The position numbers and the translations under genes are program-made. A stretch of 64,000 nucleotides of DNA from Gnetum montanum (Eukaryota; Streptophyta; Gnetopsida; Gnetales; Gnetaceae): positions 626,202-690,201 of the forward strand of contig MNCI01003767.1 of NCBI GenBank assembly GCA_015680685.1. Direction: 5' to 3'. Shown here piece by piece: positions 34,800-46,270 of the stretch (its first letter is position 1; the number at the start of each line of letters is the position of its first letter). The notes beneath the pieces were generated by a model. That model was not told the DNA's origin and did no database searches. It saw only the letters and a program-made list of their open reading frames with translations.

Positions 34800-36420
34800 A
34801 TATAAAACAAGCTATTTTAGGAAACTACACTAGCCATCATAGTGCCATGGGTGATAGGAGTTCTCATAACCAATAAGCCTTATAACTGACTCTAGAATGA
34901 TCATACCAAGTCCAAACCCTAGCCACAACATCCAGTAGCTCTGAAATCTTCAAAGGCCTATCAAAAATGCCAAAAATATATGATTCTAGAGTAACCACAC
35001 TAGCCAACATAGTCCTAGCATAGTTAGCTAGGGTTTGGTCATCAAATGAATCAAATAACCTTCAAAGTAGCACATTCTAACCTTTACACCTTCCCATAGT
35101 CTTTGGTAGAACTAAAATGCCAAAAAACGAATCAAAAATAGGTCAAAACCCACTTTAGCATTACAACTACACTAAGAATGACTCCAAATATGTTGGCCAG
35201 TGTAGTCCCAGCATACCTTATAGAGGATTGAATTAAAAAAGCCTCAAATGACCTTCAAAGTGGCACAACCTAGCCTTCACACATCCCTAGAGTCTCCAAT
35301 AACCCTAAAATGCAAAGTAATTAAGAAAAAATTAGGTTAATACTCACATGAACCTTGAAACTACATTGAGTAAGGCTAGGATTATGCTGGCCAGTGTAGT
35401 CCTAGCATAGTTCTCTTGAAAAACTCTAAAAATAAGCCTTTAACATGTTACATCAACCTTTGGATGCATCATCCTAACCTTAGAATCCTACTAGAGCCTT
35501 TGGAAATCACCAAACCCTGGAAACTGAGTTCAAAATAGCTAGAGTTAATCATCTTCCCCACAACCACATTAGGACTATGCTAGCTAGCATATTTCAAGGA
35601 GGGATGACCATATCAGAACTTCAACAACCTCGAAAATTAACAATTTTAAGCCAAAACCCTGGCCATGGACATTACTAATCCTAGGAATCTAAAAACTTAG
35701 TAAATTGATCACAAAAGTTAACCAAAAGCCAAGATTCATGTGCAACTATGCTTGGGTAGACTAGATCTATGCTAGCCAGCATAGTCCTAGCATAGTTTTG
35801 GTTCTAACAATAGTCTACTTTCGCCACAACACTCCAAATAGCCTAAAACTTAATTGGGGAAGTCTAGAACCTTAAAACACTATAGCTTACTACCATTTGG
35901 ACCTTGTTTTGATCATGAAAAGACAAATTTTTATCTAAGTATGCTTAAGCCATCTTGAGCTACGCTAACTAGCGTAATTCTAGGGGGATGATTCCAAACT
36001 TCACTTTCATTAGCATGTTTTCACCTTCAAATGACCAGTTTACAACCTGAATGCCCCTACGCTACCCTAGGAAGCTGATGGAACACAAATTTAAACCTTG
36101 AGACACCACAAATCCACTTTTTCGATGGAACTACACTAGAGCCATGCTAGCCAACATAGTCCTTAGTTTCTAACAACATTTGTGGCTTCCAAAGGGTCAA
36201 AATGATGCCAAAGTTGACCAATCTCCACCCTCTATCAACTACATTAGCAATATAGACCATTAAAACCCCAAAACTAGCCCTAATGAACCTTGAAACCCAC
36301 ATTTTGCTAAGAATCACATTGGGGCCCAAAAGAGACATGTTCGCCAACGTAGTCCTAACATGGCTCTAGCATAGTTTTAAAAAAGGATCATATTTTTACC
36401 TTCAAACAACATTGAAATAA
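34800..36420 (+). repeat. Tandem array of ~170-205-bp diverged units in H1
   Basis: A core like GCTAGCCAGCATAGTCCTAG followed by CATAGTT recurs at about 34825, 34995, 35195, 35390, 35575, 35775, 35965, 36145 and 36345. Between cores the units also align: for example AACCTTCAAAGTAGCACA (about 35060) and GACCTTCAAAGTGGCACA (about 35250), each followed by CATCCCTAGAGTCT-like text. The core itself is partly palindromic. No coding frame crosses it meaningfully. Confidence 0.75.
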
Positions 36421-37156
36421 CCTCCTCAAGTGCTCAAATTCCCCCATCAATCCTGTAGCCTTCCATGATGGTCCACTAAGGCCAAAATTTGGTGAAATGT
36501 AACCATGATTAGTTCTATTTGAACATATAGTACCATGTCTTCCCTAATTTGACTTTGTACCACCATGTTTTAACTTTGCTTAACTTTTTTTCACATGATT
36601 GTTGATCATTTTTATGTCATTTTGTGTTGTTTTTCCTCATTTTCATCATTTGATCTTGTTTGACCACATTTTTCCAATTGTTTAGCATCGTTTGAACCTT
36701 GATTTTATATCATTTGATGCCATTTGACATCATTAAGGCCTTGTTTGAACACTTTTTCATAGAGTTTTAACCATCATTTGACCTTCATTTGGCCCCATTT
36801 TGCATGATTTGGCCTTTGTTTCATCTTTTTTTCCCTTAATCTACCTCTTGAGACCTTTGTTGACCATGTTTTGATCTTTTGGCATTGACTTAACTTGTTT
36901 GGATCCACCTTTGCTTTATTATTAAAGTAGTTTGCATTGTTTTTACATTATGTAATAATTTTATTACACAGGTTTCACTTGATGGGCTTATGTTGTCATG
37001 CAAGATTGAGCTAGGAGGACAAGTCATCACATAGCCCTTGAGTACATCTAACACTTACATGTTTGCTTGTAGTGTTGTTTATCATTGTTGACTAGTTTAG
37101 AGTGAATTACCAATGTTGATAACTCCGATGGTTTACAACAAGCAAGCCTGCATGCT

Positions 37157-37203
<47 letters not shown>

Positions 37204-38172
37204 TGTGTTTGGCACAATGAATGAATTGCAAGTTTTGTACATCTGATGCACATCATATAGATCTCTCTATGTTGTAATGATAGTAACCTATGATGGCTTT
37301 TTTTTCTAGTTGTCTCATGTAACACTATGCATTATCTTGTAATAACATGCTTTCTTTGTCTTATTTTCTTATTTTGTTGGAGTTGTGCTTGTAGGGCGAA
37401 GCCAAAAGCCATCATGAAGATGCAACTCATTATGGTAGCATGTTATCATGTAACCTTAATGCACAAGATTTGGTAAGCTTATCCTTCCATACTAAGAGTG
37501 CTTGTTTCACATCATTTCCATTGGCATTTCTTAAACCTAATTCAGTAGCCTAAATATAACCTTATTTACCCTAAACAAAAATGATGAATGATTTTTTGCA
37601 CTCATGAATTATGGTCATGTAACATTTCCTTTGTCATGTTCCACCATCAAGTCCGTTGGATGAAACACATCTCATTCAATGTAAAACTGAAATTAAACCT
37701 TGCCTTGGTAATGAAACCCAATGAAGGTTTCACCCCACAAAAGAAAAAAAGGAAAAGCAAATTGCCAAGAAGCCAAAAGACCAATGAATCCCAAAAGACA
37801 AACCAAAAGCTCCAAACAAGTAAAAGAAACCTTGAAGTGGAGTGTCAGTTCCTCAAAAACATTACCAAGTAACCAATACTTTGAAGCACAAAGTGTGAAG
37901 ATTACATTGATTAGCCAAAGTGTCATTGCCATAACCATAACCATGATGTCAATATTTGGACCTCATTGTTAACCCCTATGACCACTCCCTCATGATCAAA
38001 TATAGTCATTAACCTATATCATCTCATCATAACACTTATCTTATTATGAAAAGCATTCTTTGTCATGGTTTAATGTTATGAAATCAAGTGTAGAGGGGAA
38101 ACATTGATAATAGACCTACAGTGGTATTTTGTATTCTTTGTTGATGTCTCTTAGGTCAGTCCTCCAAACATC
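36421..38172 (+). other. H1 3' spacer
   Basis: No gene recognised. 36590-36920 is a T-rich stretch with recurrent CATTTGACC/TTTGAACCTTG phrases. A (GT)20 microsatellite lies at 37161-37200. Lys-rich plus-strand frames at 37588-37972 lack any known domain. The final 90 bases match the pre-LTR segment at 1870-1971. Confidence 0.5.
37161..37200 (+). repeat. (GT)n microsatellite
   Basis: Twenty uninterrupted GT dinucleotides, followed by TTGTGTGTTTGG. Confidence 0.97.
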
Positions 38173-38188
38173 AACAAAGAGGGGCTAA
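38173..38188 (+). promoter_or_regulatory. H1 polypurine tract
   Basis: AACAAAGAGGGGCTAA lies immediately before the 3' LTR start TGAAACACC, the plus-strand primer position. Confidence 0.75.
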
Positions 38189-39576
38189 TGAAACACCATC
38201 AAGAAGATTCATGTTGCAAATTTTTGGGCATTGTAACTCTTACCACCAAACTTGAGGCTGGAATTTTATTGTAAAATGTGAAGACTATAGTTCATGAGTG
38301 GCAAACTCACATAATTGAACTTTTGGAGCTGAAAAATGCCTCATAAGTTATTGTAGCCTCACTTCCTAGGTGGAAAATGTCATTTCATGTCTATACTTGG
38401 GATTGAGAAACCTAAAAATGCCTTGGGAACTTCCAGATTTGGTGTTTTCATGGATTTTATGTTGGAAATACCCACCACTATGTTGGAACCACCTACACCC
38501 AAAATTGGGATTGTTGGATTTTCATTTTCCCAACAATGGCCAGTGTAGCTTCCATAACTCTCAACATGGTTCCACAACGCCAACATTGGAGTGACTGGGA
38601 TTTTTATTTTTCCAACAAAGCTAGTGTTGGAGTTGTTGGATTTTCATTTTCTCAACAATGGCTAGCATAGTTGCCATAACTCCCAATGTGGTTCCACAAG
38701 GCCATTGTAGTTGCCCTAGTTCTAGCAAATTCTACAAAGCCAACGTGGATCTCATGAGGCCAATGTAGTTTGGTGAAGCTAGCATAGTTGAAAAATTCCA
38801 TTTACTATTTATGGTATCCAATGTAGTTTTGATAGCATGGATGCTTCAAAACTTACCATAAATGAAAAATCATGTTGGAAATGATGGCCTGTCAGATCCA
38901 CAAATCACACCAATCTATTAACAATCATGGCAGAAATTTGTAGCCACATATCAGCAATTATATAGCCTATAAAGGAAAATTTGAACACATTGAATAGGTT
39001 TAAAGAAAATTTATTTGTTTGATAAAAAAAATTCTTGGCTTCCATAATTTTTACAACCTTCGCAACCCTAAGTAGTTGTAACCATTGGCATTTTGTGATA
39101 CTTTTGGAGAAAATTGATAATAACTTGGTAACCAGTGTTGCAGATCCAAGCTAAAAAACAACAAGTTTTGGCAATTGAAGTTGGGGAGTACCTAGATCAT
39201 GAGGCTAACTATAGAATACAACCTGTTAGCTTTAACAGGCTTCAAGCTTCATCTAAGAAACTCCATATGTATTTAGGCACACAGTTTGTACACATTTTGA
39301 ACTCTTCATTTTCAATATTTTACTATTGTAATAAAGCCTATAGTTCATTAGTTGTGCAAATTTATTTATAATTTATTTTTGTGCATTTATTAAAATGGAT
39401 ATGCCATTTCCATTTAAATTACTTACCCCCATTTACATTTCCTAAGTTCTTGGGTGATTGACAAGACCATCTAGGATGCCTTGGATACTCCTTCTCGGAG
39501 GCCCTTGGGATCCAAGGTTAAATTGTTTCACCTGGAATTTTTGGTTTTCTAAAAACCAAAATTTTTAGGTGTTACA
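38189..39576 (+). mobile_element. H1 3' LTR
   Basis: From TGAAACACC to GGTGTTACA, with near-perfect inverted ends, followed by the TSD CATGT at 39577-39581. It is uninterrupted and so shows the pre-insertion state of the S3 site (GTATC near 38813). Two ~121-bp repeats with TTTTCATTTTCYCAACAATGG start near 38519 and 38640. Confidence 0.85.
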
Positions 39577-39641
39577 CATGTAACTAGTGGATCTAATGTA
39601 TTATTCATGATACTTAGATATAAATGGGAAGGAATATATAG

Positions 39642-39961
39642 TGATGAGCGACAAGGTACCTCGCTCAACCATATGAATACAAGCGTGTACGCACGATCCA
39701 ATCGAACTCCGTGAACGGACTAGTTATGGCACCTAGACAGTTATACATCGATTACAATTTGCTATCTTCCCACCTAGACTAGTATTTGCTTTTTCATGTA
39801 TGGTTTAGTCTAGAGTGAGGTGTATAATGTGATTTCTAATCCTATGCTACTCCTAAAGATAATGAGAAACACTTGAGAAAACTAATAAGCAATAGAAAGC
39901 AAAATCTAAGCTAGCCTAAGTGCGCACCCAATATCGTGGCCTGGCAAACTACAATTCATCA
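39642..39961 (-). mobile_element. S2: internally deleted solo gypsy LTR
   Basis: The plus strand reads TGATGAGCGACAAGGTACC to TACAATTCATCA, flanked by TATAG on both sides (39637-39641, 39962-39966). About 290 bases match the reverse complement of the R-U5 end of the N1-type LTR (for example TGGTTTAGTCTAGAGTGAGG), then only ~30 bases of the opposite end (ATATCGTGG) follow. So ~500 bases of the middle, including the promoter, are lost. Confidence 0.85.
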
Positions 39962-39966
39962 TATAG

Positions 39967-40899
39967 TTAAAAGGAAACCACCATGATACTTTGAGAAAGG
40001 ACACAATTATTAGTTACTAATTAAAATAAAAAAATTATTAAGCATAGAAAACATACTTCATTATGATGATGATGAAACTATGATGGTGTATATATAAAGT
40101 CATGGTGTTATACTATATAAACCAAAATTTGAATGTTAAACTTGATAGAATCATATGAAATATTTAACAAGAAGCAAATTAATGTTGAGTCATTATATGC
40201 AACCTTGGTAAGATTGTACTCATTGTTCCATTGATGCCTCGTCCATGGCTTCTTCCAAAAAAAGAAACTTCACCACATTGTTGATGAACTTTGAGACAAA
40301 ACACCTAAGACCCTTTAAGATATATGCCTATGGGAAGCTCTTAAAACTAAAAATTCATCATGTATAGAAATCAATTGATTTTGTGATCAAGACAAAAGGT
40401 GAGTTAAGAAAGTAAAAACATGTAAAAGTATATAATAAGGATCCATCTATTAGAATAAAAAAGTTATATTTTTTGATATTCAAGAGCAGGATCAATTCCA
40501 AGATGCAATTTAGCAAAAGACTTTACTCATGCAAAAATGCATATATGAAATTGTGAACAAGGTCAATAAAATATGAGATGCAATTAATGAGAATTTTTTA
40601 ACCATGCTCATAATCATAAAATAGTATAATAAGTAGGTAAAATTAGTAACATAGAATAATAATAGGATATTTGCAGACAAAGAAAAAGGAAACTATAGTC
40701 AAGGAGGCATTCTATTTCAAATCAAATGGGGATTATGGTCATAAAATATACTAACATAAACATCTAAAAGAAGCTTACCCTATCATGTTCCACATGATCA
40801 CATCAATTTAGGAACTAGATGCTTATACTCTTAATATAAAATTCATGAAGAAGTAGGTGTTGAAAATATTTCCTTCTTCATAGGGCAACTACGAAAAGT
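39967..40899. other. AT-rich region, possibly decayed gag
   Basis: No element ends and no gene seen. It precedes the old gypsy fragment and may be its unrecognisable gag. Confidence 0.35.
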
Positions 40900-42091
40900 C
40901 ATATCAACCATAGTACTATTCAAGTGAGATCTTGCTACAATCATAGTAACAAAACTTGTAACATTGGTAAAATCCATAGTCATGGGGAATGCTATCACTA
41001 GCCCATGATTTGAGTTATCTTCTTATGCTTATCATTTGCACAACCATCCACCAAATCATGCTCTTTCATCTACTTTACCTCAACTAATGTAAGTTGAGTT
41101 TCCATTGTAATCTTAGTGGAAAGATACCACACATGTTGTTACCATTCATTAGGATGATGATGCTAGTAGTTCTAAAGAAAATTTCTCTCTTGAGTATAAT
41201 TTCCAAGCATGTGGATAATTCTAGTGGATTCATCTATTAATCTTAATTAGTATAAAAACAAAAAATGATAACATCCAATGCTATTCAAGTGCCTCCATGT
41301 AATGAATAGATTTAGCCAACTAAGTAAATAACTCCTAAAATCCTTGTTAAAATAGTAATTATTACTCATGTAATATCCAATTAGATTAAGGTGATCATTC
41401 TTACACAACAGGAAATTGATGCTAAGAACCCACTAATCTATTTCTGGATCATAGGAAATCCATCATGTAAGGCTCTATTAGACTAAGGTATAAGTATGAA
41501 TCACATTTGATGAGAAATGTGCAAAGTCTAGAGCCTATCTCTATTGAAGAAGAGCAATATTAGATTAGATATTATATATCAATCTATCATAGTGCCATTG
41601 GGTTAGGTCAATAATGTTATGACCAACATTAGTAGCTAATCTTTTACTAAATATTTCTTGGTAATCCACATAGAAAGTAGTAAGGGAGGGTTTTCAATTA
41701 TCATGGAAAGAGCTTGGCTAAGGGAAATTGCTATAGAATTGGGAATCAAAGATCTTTCCTTGAAAATTGCCAATGAAAATAAGCATAGAATAGTTAAGAG
41801 GAAGTGAGTTCCATGCATTGCATATAGCAATTTAGGGTGCAAATTTATGTGAAAAATCTAGGTCATTAAAGTTATCATCATTCTAGCATATAGTAAATGC
41901 AAAAAATAAATGTTTATATATTAACATTTATATGTAATTGCAACTAAATAAAAAATCACCTAACAACTAGTCATTGAAAATAAGGACAAATCAAACATAT
42001 GAATGGAATAGATAGAAAATTCAGTAGCTCCTATGTATAGAAAGTGGATGAGACCAAAAGATTAAGATAGAAAATTTTCCATGTAGGTTAT
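40900..42091 (+). pseudogene. Old gypsy gag-tail and protease fragment, left of N3
   Basis: The plus strand carries CATAGTCATGGGGAATGC (about 40977), like the gag tail of N2 at about 24945. From 41385 protease homology is clear: IGNPSCKALLD, then YFLVIHIESSKGGFSIIMERAWL and LGIKDLSLKIANENKH, aligned step by step with 25500-25890 of N2. Stops are frequent, and the catalytic box reads ALLD-stop-GISMN. It is much more decayed than N2. The fragment is cut at 42091 by N3 and resumes at 52144. Confidence 0.72.
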
Positions 42092-42997
42092 TGATGAGCA
42101 GCGAGGTAACCCTACGCTCAACCATATGAATACAAGCATTTCACGCATGATCTGGTCGAATCCCAAGGACTAAGTGCTTATGTGCCCTTGTGGAATAAGG
42201 ACGGGTTGATTGATCGTTGTCTTCCCAAACTTACTTGTATGTCACAATTGTATGGTTAAGTGAGCTTGAGGCATATGATTTTTATATCTTTTATGGTTTT
42301 ATGTCCTATGCTAATAGAGAAAGAGAGAGATAACTAGGTGACTAATTTAACTTAATTACTCATTAACTAAGTTCCAACTAATCCTAACACAAGCATCTGT
42401 TCCCACTTGTCATACATATTCTGAACTAGTGCAACACTGCTGGGATTACCAAACACTAATCGTTATTGGGTTACCAAGCATTACACGCATGCTCTAGTGG
42501 TTGTGCTTGTGTAATTTAACGATTTTCTTAATTGATCAAAATGAATTGTTGCGCTAATAACATAAATGTAAAGTGCATAAAATAAAAAAAAATAAAATAA
42601 ATGCATAAGAAAATAAAATAAAAGAAATGTGTAAGAAAAAAAATCTCAAGTGCTACAAAGATGAATTGAAGAGCTTGTCTTTATTGTCGTACACAAGGTG
42701 TGCTCAAGTACACAATGCTCGAATAAAGATCTATCCACACTTAGACCTCTTATTGCAGGCACTTGGAAAATACTCTAACTTTCAAACAGACTACAAGAGT
42801 TTTGCTACTTGACTGCTAAAAGACTTCTCTTCCAATTGTGCGCCTGGGCACTGTATTTATAGGCTTGGGAGCAACTACTCTAATAATTAGAGTAACTGCT
42901 CTAATAATCAGAATAACTGCTAAAGCAACTGCTAGAGTAACCACTCTAATAATTAGAATAACTACTAGAGTAACCACTAGAGTAACTACTCTCATCA
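42092..42997 (-). mobile_element. N3 3' LTR
   Basis: The plus strand runs from TGATGAGCAGCGAGG to ACTACTCTCATCA. On the minus strand the U3 begins with TGATGAGAGTAGTTACTCTA and about 140 bases of short repeats, then TATAAATA (42854-42861 complement). The TCTTTATT/AATAAAGA pair is at 42678-42685 and 42722-42729. Confidence 0.92.
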
Positions 42998-44950
42998 TAC
43001 CCCCATGGCTGAATGAAAACTTGTCCTCGAGTATAGAAGAAAAGAAACAAGTTGTTTACAAAATATTGGTAAGGTATGGGATTATTGACTAACTGACAAC
43101 TAATGGTGGAATGGGATGACAGACTCAACGTGCCTAGTGAATGGATCAATAAGCATATTACAACATTAGTGTTCATGACCATTGTGGTAAACACTCATAC
43201 ATAAATGACATCCAATCCTTTATTTGGCAACCTATAGAGAAATAGAGAGAAAGAAAATGAAGCATGTTGCTACCAATGCTATGATTGCACCTTCTGTTGG
43301 TTATCCATAGCCACGCCACTAGACTTGCTCCTTTCGTAAATGCTCCAATTTCAGTCCATCCTAAGTGCTTCCTTCAAGCCTAGTCCAGTGTTTGTATGAT
43401 CACCATCTGCACACATAAGACAGTAACAAATGAGCAAGGATAGATAAACCACAATGCAGTTGATACCTTGCCTCGATATGAAGTGCATTGGTTGAGTTGT
43501 GGTTATAGGAAAAATTGGTTTGGACATTTATCATAGTGACTACCCAAGGTGTAGGGGTTAGGCGAATAGTAAAATGGAGAAAATTCAAAAAATTTATGCC
43601 AGGGCCCCCACAACTAAGGGCGAACCTCCGGTAGCTATAAGATGGAAAAATATGATGAACAAGAAAGATGGGAAAAAATAACAATGGCAATGCCAATAAA
43701 ATGGATTTTATGGATGGGGATGAAACATGAGATGATTGATTGTAGGAAATATTTAATGAAAAGAACTTAACAATTGCACCAAAAAGGAATGCCAATGGAT
43801 CCTCCCCAAAGTAGGCTCATGCCTTTTATGCCCTAACAAACCCACAAACCAAAGAGTCCATAGGTGCTAGGAATGTCATTTGGAAGCAAGAGTTAAAAAC
43901 TTACCCACAAGAATTCACCAAAGAAAAACAATGCATCAACCCAGAACGAACTAATGATAAAATCAGTAATGAGGTGGCAAATGGGAAGAAAGATGGAGAG
44001 GAGAGAATGAAATGAAATCCCAAGAACAAGGTTTTGTAAAGCCCCTTGTGTATTTCATGGTTAAGATGACTGAGTAGAACTTCATCCCAAATCTAGACTC
44101 AAACCAACCACATTCAGTGACCTTGCATCAATACACCTAGCCAATCCATCCTCTTGAAGCAACAAGAATGCCTTCTCAAAGAGTGACGACCATCCCAAGG
44201 AGAGTGAGATGGAGAAGTAGGAAGTGAGAAAGGGCCTTAGTTAGAGGGAACCTTCAGGCATGGGTAACATGTCTTTCTAGTTTCATAACTAGTGCTTGTA
44301 GCCCATATTGCTTTATTATGTCTAAAGGATCTGCTTTGAATTCTCACTTTTCTCCTTTTTTTTTTTTTTTTTGCATGAGAACCATACCATGTAAAGACTT
44401 ATTTTTATTCACTTAGCTTTCTGATTTTTAAAAAATGTTAGAATGGCAAAAAACCTAAGAAATAAGCATCCAAGCACCCAAGAGAATGGCTAGCACAAAT
44501 GCATCGAATCCCCTTGAAGTCACACCCTTTTCATCTTTTGAGTCTTTCCTTGGTTTGAAAAGTACCCAGCCACCAATTCATTAATAAATTTACTTAGAAA
44601 AAGGGGACTATACAGTTCTAAGCCAAAGGAGACCATAGAGTTGTATGGATGAGTGGATGACGTGGACTCATTGCCTATTTTACCAAAAGAACCATACCTT
44701 AATATCAACATCATAATTCAAAGGTAAAAACCAAACATTAGTAATCAATATGATATAATGCAATCCACCATCATGAGCACTTATTGGATGACGAATAAAA
44801 GTAAATCAAGAAAACAAAGAAATAGTAAAAACATGAATGATGGTGTAAAACAAAAATAAGAAGAGTTGGAAAATGGGTAAAACAAAAATTCAAAAAGAAC
44901 TGAGGGCCTAAAACGATTAGCATAGGTGGCCATCTCTCCCACAACTGAGT
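42998..44950 (-). other. N3 3' spacer
   Basis: Counterpart of 29068-30924 in N2. On the minus strand it holds CTTTGGGGAGGATCCATT (43794-43811) and TTATGTGTGCAG followed by ATGGTGATCATAC (about 43420 to 43390), again acceptor-like sequence directly before an ATG. No protein domain is recognised in the frames behind it. Confidence 0.55.
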
Positions 44951-46270
44951 TGGAAGGAGGAGATTCAAAATAGTGAGCAAGGTTGTCCATCAAGAGAGGT
45001 AGCATGTGTATTGGCTATCCTAAGCTCCTAGAAAGGTTTGGTTTGTTGTACGTTGACCAAAAGTTTCTTGTCTAGGCTCTCAGGTTTGTATATTGTCATG
45101 GCCCCTAAAAGAAAAGTTTCATAAATAATATAAGGTCCTTCCCACAATGTTTAAAATTTAGTACATTGTGGCACATGTGTGGGATTCTAGTAGAGAACCT
45201 TATCTCCCGGTTAATATTTAACTTTCCTAATCCTTAGGTCATGACATTGTTTATTGAATGCCTTGTGCAACTTGTTAGATGACAGGGAAGCTAGTTGATT
45301 TTCATTAGCAAGTTAAGGGTTACTGATCGTTGTTTCTATGCTAGATCAAGGTCAAGGTTTAGGTCACATGCCATGGATAGTGTATGGAGCCCCCCCCCAA
45401 TGGGAAGCATTGGTAATTTACCATACACTAACTCATAGGGAGAGTAGCCTGTAGGGGGTTTCCATGTGGAGCGGTATGCCCAAAGAGCATCGTTCAATTT
45501 AGTGCTCTAGTCTCACCTAAACTTGCTAATAGTTCTTGTCAATATCTTCGTAATCTCCCTGTTGGTGACTTCTATATGACTGTTCACTTGGGGGCGCTAT
45601 GGTGTAGTCAATTTATGCTCAACCCCTAAGTGCTACATTAATTTCCAAAAAGTTGCACCTGTGAAGTGGGTATCATTATCTAAAATAAGTGCATGAGGCA
45701 CACCAAACCTATTTATGATTTGTTGTTGAACAAATCGTGCAACTGTAGATGATGTACAATCCTTAACAGTAGCTACTTCTGCCCATTTAGTTAGGTAATC
45801 AACAACAATAATGATATAGGATTTTTCATTGGACATTGGTGTAATTAGCCCCATAAAATCAATTCCCCAAATGTTGAAGGGTTCTAATAGTTGGATCCAT
45901 TGTTGCGGACCCTCCATTCTAGCAATCATTCACCTATCACATTGACAGCACTCACAATATTGGACGAATTGATGGGCATCTTGAAACAATGTAGGCTAAT
46001 AATAGCATAATGACCCTCACAAGGACCCTTATGAGTGTCTTGGAGAACTTGCAGTTGATCTATATCGAGAACACACCATCGAACCAAGCCATCGAGACAC
46101 ACTTTGTAAAGTTGCCCATTGATTCCATAAAGTACTTGGCTCAGTGAAGAAATTGTTGTTTCTTCTTAAGGTTTAACTCTTGTGGTATTTGTTGGGTGAG
46201 GAGATAGGTAAGAATGCTACTGTACTAGTTTGTCTCTGTGGGTGATTGATTATTCACTACACCAGCAAAG
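44951..46270 (-). pseudogene. N3 integrase
   Basis: The best frame, 45633-45929, reads IQLLEPFNIWGIDFMG (first Asp) and RFGVPHALILDNDTHFTGATF (second Asp; quoted across the core). Further on, IEVTNREI near 45545-45570 keeps the third catalytic Glu, which N2 has lost. The zinc-binding part upstream and the WEGP-type C-terminus (about 45120-45150) are present in broken frames. It is dead because of stops and frame changes, although the three catalytic residues are still visible. Confidence 0.85.

Larger units (their letters stand above)
5395..39576 (+). mobile_element. H1: large Tat/Ogre-like gypsy element split by nested insertions
   Basis: LTRs 5395-8058 and 38189-39576 are clearly homologous and in the same orientation. 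The flanking five bases are CATGT on both sides (5390-5394 and 39577-39581). Inside, in order, are a leader, a decayed gag (18920-20880), a protease split at 21936/31732, post-pol repeats (32348-32500), a tandem array (34800-36420) and a polypurine tract (38173-38188). No reverse transcriptase, RNase H or integrase was found between protease and post-pol repeats, so pol appears deleted. Removing N1, N2 and the solo LTR S3 leaves about 13.6 kb, a size seen in Ogre-type elements. Gag and protease wording matches the Tat lineage. Confidence 0.82.

Noticed and set aside
34800-36420. Regularly spaced repeats considered as a CRISPR-like array
   Set aside because: Spacing is near 190 bp, the units are homologous throughout rather than repeat-plus-unique-spacer, and the context is plant retrotransposon DNA.
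37048-37325. Minus-strand frames with long Thr-His runs
   Set aside because: They are translations of the (GT)20 microsatellite.
37588-37972. Overlapping Lys-rich plus-strand frames
   Set aside because: Low complexity, no domain, and located in the H1 3' spacer where relatives have no gene.
42838-43092. Frame with repeated TTLIIR/ITTRVT peptide pattern
   Set aside because: It is the U3 repeat module and polypurine tract of the N3 3' LTR read on the plus strand.
43400-43795. 131-codon minus-strand frame in the N3 3' spacer
   Set aside because: Follows the acceptor-like site only loosely in position, shows no domain, and is not kept in the corresponding N2 stretch.
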